Of a DNA stretch of 5,177 bases, positions 1 through 5,177 are shown one piece after another. The stretch is from Oceanihabitans sp. (GTDB lineage Bacteria; Bacteroidota; Bacteroidia; Flavobacteriales; Flavobacteriaceae), in NCBI GenBank assembly GCA_018067265.1, contig JAGPUY010000185.1, positions 1-5,177 of the forward strand. Reading direction: 5' to 3'. Position numbers and translations under genes: made by a program. The notes below the pieces were generated by a model. That model saw only the letters and a list, made by a program, of their open reading frames with translations, searched no databases and was not told the origin of the DNA. Within the stretch, counting starts at the first letter, position 1. The number at the start of each line of letters is the position of its first letter.

Positions 1-3000
1 ATCGCAGGAAAAATTGCCAAAGTCTTTATGCAATCGAAGTTAACCGTGTTGTTAATGATTGTGTTTATGGTAGTTGGTGTGTACAGTTCGTTTTTAATTC
101 CGCGTGAAGAAGAGCCACAAATTGATGTGCCAATGGCAGACATCTTTGTGGGATATCCGGGAGCGAGTCCTACAGAAGTAGAATCGCGAGTGATCAAACC
201 ATTAGAGCAATTAATTTCGAATATTAAAGGTGTGGAATATGTGTATTCTACGTCGATGAAAGAGCAAGGAATGGTCATCGTGCAATTTTATGTTGGCGAA
301 GATATTGAGCGCTCTTTTGTAAAATTATACAACGAAATCAATAAACACATGGACCAAATGCCAGAAGGTGTAACGTTTCCATTAGTGAAAACACGAGCGA
401 TTGATGATGTGCCCATGTTAGGTTTAACCTTGTGGAGTGAAAATTATGACGATTACCAATTGGGCCAAATGGCACAAGAGTTGGAAGCCGAAATTAAGAA
501 GATAAACGATGTTGCAATTACGCATAAAATTGGAGGTAGAAATCGGCAATTACGCGTGGTTTTAGATAAGGATAAATTGGCTTCTAGCGGATTGGATTTC
601 TTGTCGGTTTCGGAAATGATAAAAGCAAATAACGCACAAATGAGTGCTGGGAGTTTTGATAAGAATGACACTGAATTTCTTATCAATACAGGGCGTTTTT
701 TAGAAACGGTAACAGATGTGGAGAATTTAGTGGTTGGTGTGCAACAGAACCAGCCCATATATTTAAAGCAAGTTGCAAAAATTATAGATGGACCAGAAGT
801 ACCGCTAAATTATGTGAGTTTGGGTTTTGGAAAAGGAAGTGTGAAATCTTCGGAATATAAATCGGAATATCCTGCAGTTACCATTTCGGTTGCAAAACGA
901 AAAGGGGCAGATGCCATGAAAATTTCGGAAGTTATTATAGATAAAGTGGATCATTTACGGACTACTTTAATTCCGGATGATGTGCATGTGGAAGTGACTC
1001 GGAATTACGGAGAGACAGCTTCTCATAAAGTATCGGAATTGCTATGGCACCTTGTAGGTTCTATATTTGCAGTGACACTTGTGGTGATGCTTGCAATGGG
1101 TTGGCGAGGCGGATTGGTGGTGTTTTTATCGGTACCAATTACGTTTGCACTAACGTTGCTGAGTTACTATATGATGGATTATACGCTAAACCGAATTACA
1201 CTTTTCGCTTTGGTTTTTGTAACCGGAATTGTGGTGGATGACTCCATCATTATTGCCGAAAATATGCACAGGCATTTCAAGATGAAACGCTTGCCTTTTA
1301 AAGAAGCCGCTTTATACGCAATTAATGAAGTTGGAAATCCTACGATTTTGGCAACATTTACGGTAATAGCTTCGGTTTTACCTATGGCTTTTGTTTCCGG
1401 ATTAATGGGGCCATATATGGCACCAATGCCAATTGGAGCATCGATAGCGATGATATTATCCTTATTTGTGGCTTTAACTATCACGCCATATTTAGGCTAT
1501 ATTTTCCTAAGAGAAAAAGAGAAAAAAGGAGCTGTCGAAAAACCGCAGAAAGCTGTTGAAGACACGCTTATTTATAGAATCTATAACAAATTTGAGCGTC
1601 CGTTAATAGAAAGTAAAAGAAAACGATGGTTGTTTTTGGGAGGAACTTTTGTCGTGCTAATGGGAACTATGGTTTTGTTTTTTACGAATTCGGTGGCAGT
1701 AAAAATGTTGCCTTTTGATAATAAAAATGAATTTCAGGTAGTGATTGATATGCCTGAAGGCACAACGCTAGAACGAACAGGAGTTGTAGCGCAAGAGATT
1801 TCGCAATATTTAGCAACGCGACCAGAAGTGGTGAATTATCAAAATTATGTTGGTACTTCAGCGCCAATAACTTTTAACGGATTGGTACGTCATTATGATT
1901 TGCGTGGCGGATCTAATATGGCAGATATTCAAGTGAATTTAATTGATAAAGGGGAACGTGATATTCAAAGTCATGGCATTGCTAAATTAATGCGTCCAGA
2001 TATTCAAAAAATTGCTGCAAAATATAATGCGAATGTGAAGTTAGTAGAAGTGCCGCCAGGACCTCCAGTTTTGTCGACAATAGTTGCAGAAGTGTACGGA
2101 CCGGATTATAACGAGCAGATCAAGATTGCCAATAGCGTTCAAGATATCTTAAAAAATACCGATGATGTTGTGGATATTGATTGGATGGTAGAAGCAGATC
2201 AAACCGAATTTCAATTCGATATCAACAAAGAAAAAGCAATGTTGTATGGTGTTGCACCACAGCAAATTGCGTACACCATGAATATGGCCTTGTCTAACCG
2301 CCCGATTACGAATCTGTATGATGAAAATGCGGTAAACCAAGTTGGTTTGGTATTGACTTTAGATGAAAAGGAAAAATCTACCATTTCTGATATTTCACAA
2401 TTAAAAGTAACATCCAAACAAGGTAATATGGTACCAATTGCAGATTTAGTAGATATTAGAGAAACTACCGCTGCAAAAAGTATTTATCGTAAAAACCAGA
2501 AACGTGTAGTTTATGTGTTGGCAGATATGGCTGGAGAGTTAGAAAGTCCTGCATATGCTATTCTTGGAATGGAAGAAAAGTTAAAGGAAATTCCGTTACC
2601 AAAAGGTTATGAATTAAACGAAATGTATTTAGGGCAACCAGATTTTGAAGATAATTACACCGTAAAATGGGATGGAGAATGGCAAATTACTTTAGAAGTT
2701 TTTAGAGATTTAGGAATTGCCTTTTTAGGAGCAATCATCTTAATATACATCTTAATTGTAGGCTGGTTTCAAAACTTTAAAGCGCCAATTGTAATGATGG
2801 TTGCTATACCGTTATCGTTAATCGGAATTATATTGGGACATTGGATTATGGGTGCATTTTTTACTGCAACCTCATTTATTGGTATGATTGCTTTGGCCGG
2901 AATTATGGTTAGAAATTCCGTATTACTTATTGACTTTATCAACCTAAGAACTACGGAAGGTATTCCTTTAAAACAAGCTTGTATTGAAGCAGGAGCAGTG

Positions 3001-3183
3001 CGAACAACGCCAATTCTATTAACAGCAGGAACCGTTGTTATTGGCGCGTTTGTGATACTGTTTGATCCCATTTTTCAAGGATTAGCAATCTCGTTAATGG
3101 GAGGAACTATTGTGTCCACCGTGTTGACTTTATTGGTGGTGCCATTGGTGTATTATATGATAGAAAAGAAAAATTATAAATAA
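1..3183 (+). CDS. RND efflux transporter permease, HAE (AcrB-like) type, 5' partial
   Basis: Inner-membrane proton-driven pump subunit, expected to work as a trimer with a periplasmic adaptor and a TolC-like outer-membrane channel; its substrate cannot be read from sequence. The frame is open from base 1. The first Met is at 28, but the nine codons before it (IAGKIAKVF) look like the usual amphipathic N-terminus, so the true start is probably upstream. Numbered from that Met (1051 residues, close to AcrB's 1049), TM1 is about 5-24, followed by a large periplasmic porter loop. TM2-6 lie at about 340-490, TM7 at 535-554, a second periplasmic loop follows, and TM8-12 lie at about 895-1043. TM4 carries VVDDSIIIAEN with D404 and D405, matching the AcrB proton-relay pair D407/D408. 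This argues for HAE-type rather than CzcA-like metal pumps. R992 and T999 match AcrB R971 and T978. R962 (GIMVRNS) sits where AcrB has K940. Adaptor and TolC genes are probably upstream, outside the window. Confidence 0.95.
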   Translation: MAGKIAKVFMQSKLTVLLMIVFMVVGVYSSFLIPREEEPQIDVPMADIFVGYPGASPTEVESRVIKPLEQLISNIKGVEYVYSTSMKEQGMVIVQFYVGEDIERSFVKLYNEINKHMDQMPEGVTFPLVKTRAIDDVPMLGLTLWSENYDDYQLGQMAQELEAEIKKINDVAITHKIGGRNRQLRVVLDKDKLASSGLDFLSVSEMIKANNAQMSAGSFDKNDTEFLINTGRFLETVTDVENLVVGVQQNQPIYLKQVAKIIDGPEVPLNYVSLGFGKGSVKSSEYKSEYPAVTISVAKRKGADAMKISEVIIDKVDHLRTTLIPDDVHVEVTRNYGETASHKVSELLWHLVGSIFAVTLVVMLAMGWRGGLVVFLSVPITFALTLLSYYMMDYTLNRITLFALVFVTGIVVDDSIIIAENMHRHFKMKRLPFKEAALYAINEVGNPTILATFTVIASVLPMAFVSGLMGPYMAPMPIGASIAMILSLFVALTITPYLGYIFLREKEKKGAVEKPQKAVEDTLIYRIYNKFERPLIESKRKRWLFLGGTFVVLMGTMVLFFTNSVAVKMLPFDNKNEFQVVIDMPEGTTLERTGVVAQEISQYLATRPEVVNYQNYVGTSAPITFNGLVRHYDLRGGSNMADIQVNLIDKGERDIQSHGIAKLMRPDIQKIAAKYNANVKLVEVPPGPPVLSTIVAEVYGPDYNEQIKIANSVQDILKNTDDVVDIDWMVEADQTEFQFDINKEKAMLYGVAPQQIAYTMNMALSNRPITNLYDENAVNQVGLVLTLDEKEKSTISDISQLKVTSKQGNMVPIADLVDIRETTAAKSIYRKNQKRVVYVLADMAGELESPAYAILGMEEKLKEIPLPKGYELNEMYLGQPDFEDNYTVKWDGEWQITLEVFRDLGIAFLGAIILIYILIVGWFQNFKAPIVMMVAIPLSLIGIILGHWIMGAFFTATSFIGMIALAGIMVRNSVLLIDFINLRTTEGIPLKQACIEAGAVRTTPILLTAGTVVIGAFVILFDPIFQGLAISLMGGTIVSTVLTLLVVPLVYYMIEKKNYK

Positions 3184-3209
3184 TTAAGAAAAATTAAAAA
3201 AAAATCAAA

Positions 3210-3419
3210 ATGTTAAATACATATTTTAGAGTTATTGTAGGTGTCATGGTATTATTAAGTGTAGTACTATCTGTTTATGTAAGTCCAAATTGGATGTGGT
3301 TTACTGTTTTTATAGGTGTAAATCTAATACAGTCTGCCTTTACAAAATGGTGTTTGTTAGAAACGATATTAGTGAAGTTAGGCGTTAAAAAAGAAGGAGC
3401 AAGCTGTAGTGTAAAGTAA
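3210..3419 (+). CDS. DUF2892 (YgaP-like membrane domain) small protein
   Basis: A 69-residue membrane protein with two predicted helices, roughly residues 6-24 and 28-44, and a short C-terminal tail. The segment NLIQSAFTKWCLLETILVKLG (about 38-58, a 20-residue core plus the final Gly) matches the DUF2892 hallmark, in which a conserved Asn, Gln and Phe-Thr pair is followed by Cys and a Leu/Gly-ending helix. The usual Cys-Pro is Cys-Leu here (C48-L49). A second Cys, C66, lies in the tail. In YgaP this kind of domain anchors a rhodanese sulfurtransferase. Here it stands alone, as it often does beside sulfur-handling genes. The gene starts 26 bp after the RND pump stop, with an A-rich leader including a run of nine A (3196-3204) and no Shine-Dalgarno site, so it is probably co-transcribed with the pump. 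Family assignment is fairly secure; the molecular role is unknown. Confidence 0.85.
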   Translation: MLNTYFRVIVGVMVLLSVVLSVYVSPNWMWFTVFIGVNLIQSAFTKWCLLETILVKLGVKKEGASCSVK

Positions 3420-3469
3420 ATAGGTACATTATTGTTTCATTTAATTTCCATAAAGTAATTTATAGCATG

Positions 3470-3477
3470 TATTTTTG
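3470..3477 (+). promoter_or_regulatory. Possible Bacteroidota -7 promoter element
   Basis: The bases TATTTTTG match the TAnnTTTG -7 consensus of the Bacteroidota primary sigma factor and lie in the 72-bp gap before the YeeE/YedE pair. A start about 7 bases downstream would give a very short leader before the ATG at 3492. No TTG or TTTG -33 element lies at the expected 17-23 base spacing; the nearest TTG, at 3432-3434, is 35 bases away. In AT-rich DNA this match could easily be chance. Confidence 0.25.
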
Positions 3478-3491
3478 CTAAAATTTATTTT

Positions 3492-4046
3492 ATGGAATTT
3501 TTTTATCAGCCTTGGCCGTGGTACATCTCCGGTTTTTTAATAGCATGTATTATGCTTGTTTTATTATTAATGGGAAAAAAGTTTGGAATGTCTTCCAACT
3601 TAAAAACCTTTTGTGCTGCTTGTGGTGCAGGAAAAGTAAGCCCTTTTTTTCAGTTGGATTGGAAATCAGATAAATGGAATTTACTCGTTGTAGTAGGAGC
3701 GATGCTTGGTGGTTTTGTAGCTTCTCACTATTTATCCAATGGGGAAATGCCAGCAATTAGCGAAGCAACAAAAGCATCATTAGCGAGCATACATATTTCT
3801 TCAGAAAATCAATATTTACCTAAAGAATTATTCTCAATTTCCGCTTTAAGCGATATAAAAACAATACTTATTTTAATAATAGGAGGATTGCTCATTGGTT
3901 TTGGCGCTCGTTATGCTGGAGGTTGTACTTCTGGTCACGCTATTTCTGGTTTAAGTAATTTACAACTCCCTTCTTTAATTGCTGTTATTGGCTTTTTTAT
4001 TGGAGGTTTGGTTATGGTGCATGTATTATTTCCTTTAATTTTTTAA
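3492..4046 (+). CDS. YeeE/YedE-family sulfur transporter, first half-protein
   Basis: A 184-residue membrane protein of the YeeE/YedE (sulphur transport, PF04143) family, whose characterised full-length members import thiosulfate through conserved membrane cysteines. Predicted helices lie at about 11-28, 63-81, 123-142 and 159-180, so it is roughly half of a full-length transporter. The signature GGCTSGH is at 143-149 with the key Cys at C145, preceded by the glycine-rich GFGARYA stretch. After the first helix is FCAACGAGK with C41 and C44 in a CxxC arrangement. A less conserved polar stretch (about 84-120) separates helices two and three. It starts 72 bp after the DUF2892 gene and is followed 9 bp later by the second half, so the two are probably co-translated and may form a heteromer. 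Similar split pairs occur in sulfide-detoxification operons such as the BigR operon of Xylella and Agrobacterium. Transport of thiosulfate or a related species is inferred from the family. Confidence 0.9.
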   Translation: MEFFYQPWPWYISGFLIACIMLVLLLMGKKFGMSSNLKTFCAACGAGKVSPFFQLDWKSDKWNLLVVVGAMLGGFVASHYLSNGEMPAISEATKASLASIHISSENQYLPKELFSISALSDIKTILILIIGGLLIGFGARYAGGCTSGHAISGLSNLQLPSLIAVIGFFIGGLVMVHVLFPLIF

Positions 4047-4055
4047 TCTATCACA

Positions 4056-4469
4056 ATGAAACAAATTATATATATTCTTATTGGTTTTTTCTTCGGAATA
4101 GTAATGTACAAATCGGAAGCTGCTTCGTGGTTTCGTATTTATGAAATGTTCCAATTTCAAGCTTTTCACATGTACGGAATAATAGGAACTGCCTTAGCTT
4201 TTGGAATGTTATTTGTCTTTTTAATTAAACGTTTTCAAATTAAATCGTTCGATGGAAACCCTATAAAAATTGCACCAAAAGAGAAATCGTTTTCTAGATA
4301 TATGTATGGCGGCATTATATTTGGACTTGGTTGGGCTTTAGCTGGCGCATGTCCGGGACCCATATTTGTGCTTGTCGGTGCTGGTTATTTACCTATAGTA
4401 ATTGTGTTGGCGTCTGCAACGGTTGGTACTTTTTTATATGGAATAGTAAAGGATAAATTACCGCATTAA
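4056..4469 (+). CDS. DUF6691 / YeeE-YedE second half-protein
   Basis: A 137-residue membrane protein that pairs with the preceding YeeE/YedE half; current databases place this half in DUF6691. Predicted helices are about 4-18, 37-57, 84-107 and 110-131. The motif GWALAGACPGP at 92-102, with C99, is the counterpart of the GGCTSGH loop in the partner. Each half therefore supplies one cysteine-bearing hairpin, as the two internal repeats do in a full-length YeeE. A basic loop (about 58-82, with several Lys and Arg) links helices two and three and is probably cytoplasmic. The ATG follows the upstream stop by 9 bp (TCTATCACA) with no Shine-Dalgarno site, typical of the rest of the window. Length and motif are normal for the family, and nothing indicates truncation. 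A heteromeric transporter for thiosulfate or other small sulfur compounds is the likeliest role, inferred from the family. The gene is followed by a 93-bp gap and is the probable end of this operon, although no terminator hairpin is visible. Confidence 0.88.
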   Translation: MKQIIYILIGFFFGIVMYKSEAASWFRIYEMFQFQAFHMYGIIGTALAFGMLFVFLIKRFQIKSFDGNPIKIAPKEKSFSRYMYGGIIFGLGWALAGACPGPIFVLVGAGYLPIVIVLASATVGTFLYGIVKDKLPH

Positions 4470-4524
4470 ATAGCTTATCTTCTTTTTTTGTGTAACATTT
4501 TATTGTTTTGAGCGTCCTATAAGT

Positions 4525-4560
<36 letters not shown>

Positions 4561-4562
4561 TC

Positions 4563-4901
4563 ATGAGAACAGACAAACAACTTTTAGTAATTGCACATTT
4601 AAGTCAACTAATAACTTTGGTTATAGGTTTTGGTAGTTTAATCTTACCGCTTATACTTTGGGTTACCCAAAAAGAAAAAGTCTATCAAATGGATGCGCAT
4701 GGTAAAAATATTATTAATTTTCAGTTGAGTTTAATTGTTTACTGTATAATATGTGTACCATTAATACTTTTATTTGGCTTAGGCCTTTTAGGCTTTGTTG
4801 TTTTAGGAATTATCGCTATAATATTTCCTATTATTAATGCTATTAAAGCAAGCAACGGAGAAACGCCAACCTATCCTTTATCTTTTAATTTTATTAGTTA
4901 A
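4563..4901 (+). CDS. DUF4870 (Tic20-like) membrane protein
   Basis: A 112-residue protein matching the DUF4870 family, small multi-helix membrane proteins of unknown function. Recognisable family features in order are AHLSQL near the N-terminus (11-16), a first hydrophobic helix ending in PLILWVTQKEK (29-39), and the polar HGKNIINFQLS segment (46-56). A long hydrophobic stretch, probably two helices, spans about 57-92. The C-terminus has NGE...YPLSFNFI (98-111), like the NGE-x-YPL-x-x-FI ending usual for the family. The start is well supported: an in-frame stop at 4554-4556 lies two codons upstream, and length is normal. There is no Shine-Dalgarno site; the leader is the ATCA repeat. The next gene follows after only 4 bp, so the two are probably one transcript. 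Its last codons recur exactly at 5137-5161. Function cannot be inferred beyond a membrane location. Confidence 0.88.
   Translation: MRTDKQLLVIAHLSQLITLVIGFGSLILPLILWVTQKEKVYQMDAHGKNIINFQLSLIVYCIICVPLILLFGLGLLGFVVLGIIAIIFPIINAIKASNGETPTYPLSFNFIS
4876..4900 (+). repeat. 25-bp direct repeat, left copy (3' end of DUF4870 gene)
   Basis: This 25-base sequence, covering the codons for Leu-Ser-Phe-Asn-Phe-Ile-Ser and most of the stop codon, occurs again without mismatch at 5137-5161, 261 bases further on. Flanking bases on both sides differ, so the identity ends sharply. The two copies bracket the small glycine-rich gene. An exact 25-base match over such a short distance is not expected by chance, even though the sequence is AT-rich. 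Confidence 0.93.
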
Positions 4902-4905
4902 GCAT

Positions 4906-5130
4906 ATGAAAAAGGAAAAAAGAAACACAAAATATATTGGACTAGGAATAGGGCTAGGTTCTTCTTTCGGAGTAACTCTGGGTTCGGTTATAGGAAGTAT
5001 AAAGAACGATGTTCCTACTTGGGTTAGTTTCGGAATACTTATAGGAATGGCTTTAGGTTTGGTAATAGCCGTTATTTACGGAAGCCTAACGCGTGAAAAA
5101 GCAAATATAGAAGACGATAAAACAACATAA
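4906..5130 (+). CDS. Small two-helix glycine-zipper membrane protein, function unknown
   Basis: A 74-residue protein with a basic N-terminus (MKKEKRNTK), two hydrophobic glycine-rich helices and a charged C-terminal tail (REKANIEDDKTT). In helix one, glycines fall every fourth residue at G14, G18, G22, G26 and G30. In helix two the same spacing holds with G43, G47, G51, A55 and G59. This is the glycine-zipper pattern that lets membrane helices pack closely. The helices are joined by a short polar turn (SIKNDVPTW, 31-39). I chose the ATG at 4906 over the in-frame ATG at 4837: the latter lies inside the DUF4870 gene and would add 23 residues that are merely its 3' end read in another frame, whereas MKKEK is a typical start. 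The gene lies 4 bp after the DUF4870 stop and is probably co-transcribed. Similar small glycine-rich proteins are annotated as hypothetical in flavobacteria. An oligomeric membrane protein is plausible, but no function is assigned. Confidence 0.8.
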   Translation: MKKEKRNTKYIGLGIGLGSSFGVTLGSVIGSIKNDVPTWVSFGILIGMALGLVIAVIYGSLTREKANIEDDKTT

Positions 5131-5162
5131 TGAAATCTTTATCTTTTAATTTTATTAGTTAG
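5130..5162 (+). pseudogene. Ten-codon remnant repeating the DUF4870 C-terminus
   Basis: An ATG that overlaps the last base of the preceding TAA stop (TAATG) opens a ten-codon frame reading MKSLSFNFIS and ending in TAG at 5160-5162. The last seven residues and their codons are identical to the end of the DUF4870 protein encoded at 4563-4901. The most economical reading is a leftover 3' end of a second DUF4870 copy or the scar of a duplication or insertion, not a functional peptide. Translation by stop-start coupling is possible but unsupported. Confidence 0.5.
5137..5161 (+). repeat. 25-bp direct repeat, right copy
   Basis: Exact second copy of the sequence at 4876-4900, beginning 6 bases after the stop of the glycine-zipper gene. 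It preserves the same reading frame relative to an ATG at 5130. The bases after it (GTTAATTAC) differ from those following the left copy, so the repeat does not continue into a copy of the glycine-zipper gene. Confidence 0.93.
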
Positions 5163-5177
5163 TTAATTACTTAGATA

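Noticed and set aside
453..3071. Reverse-strand and alternate-frame open reading frames inside the RND gene
   Set aside because: They are shadows of a strongly conserved long coding frame, lack recognisable domains and have no independent support.
3463..3480. Inverted repeat TAGCA / TGCTA with an 8-base loop before the YeeE/YedE pair
   Set aside because: The stem is only 5 bp and AT-rich, with no extended pairing or following T-run; too weak for a terminator or operator.
3462..3551. 12-base direct repeat ATAGCATGTATT at 3462-3473 and 3540-3551
   Set aside because: Short and AT-rich, with one copy inside the coding sequence of the first YeeE half; probably chance, and no further copies were noticed nearby.
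3550..3756. Reverse-strand 68-codon open frame inside the first YeeE half
   Set aside because: It overlaps a clearly recognised family protein and resembles no protein I know; treated as a shadow.
4470..4510. T-rich tract after the DUF6691 gene as a terminator, and TATTGTTTTG as a promoter element
   Set aside because: No GC-containing hairpin precedes the T-run at 4483-4489, and TATTGTTTTG (4501-4510) has the wrong internal spacing for TAnnTTTG with no properly placed -33 element.
4837..4905. In-frame upstream ATG that would extend the glycine-zipper protein by 23 residues
   Set aside because: The extension lies entirely in the DUF4870 coding end read in another frame, while the ATG at 4906 gives a compact, typical lysine-rich N-terminus and a 4-bp gene gap.

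Overview
The window looks like chromosomal DNA from a member of the Bacteroidota, most likely a flavobacterium. It is AT-rich, its start codons are preceded by A/T-rich sequence instead of clear Shine-Dalgarno sites, and its proteins (a DD-type RND pump, a half-length YeeE/YedE pair, a DUF4870 protein) resemble versions common in Flavobacteriaceae. This assignment is inferred from style and remembered family resemblance, not from a search. All genes are on the + strand and every product is predicted to be an integral membrane protein.

Positions 1-3183 hold nearly all of an RND-superfamily efflux permease of the hydrophobe/amphiphile (HAE, AcrB-like) type. Its extreme N-terminus lies outside the window. 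It is followed 26 bp later by a 69-residue DUF2892 (YgaP-like membrane domain) protein at 3210-3419. After a 72-bp gap comes a tight pair at 3492-4046 and 4056-4469. These encode the two halves of a YeeE/YedE-type transporter, a family that includes a characterised thiosulfate importer. DUF2892 and split YeeE/YedE genes are often found with sulfide and persulfide handling genes. The left two-thirds of the window therefore reads as the end of an efflux operon running into a sulfur-species transport module. The functional link between the pump and the sulfur genes is inference.

Positions 4470-4562 are intergenic and contain a perfect ATCA tetranucleotide repeat of 7.5 units ending 8 bp before the start of a DUF4870 gene (4563-4901). 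Four bases after that gene's stop codon begins a 74-residue protein (4906-5130) made of two glycine-zipper membrane helices. A 25-bp sequence encoding the last residues of the DUF4870 protein recurs exactly right after this small gene. There it forms a ten-codon remnant ORF whose ATG overlaps the preceding stop codon. The small gene is thus bracketed by direct repeats in an arrangement suggesting past duplication, deletion or insertion.

The best leads are the ATCA repeat (possible phase-variable expression), the direct repeats with a gene-end remnant around the glycine-zipper gene, and that glycine-zipper protein. No RNA gene, CRISPR array, transposase or convincing intrinsic terminator was seen. 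No gene-free stretch exceeds 93 bases.
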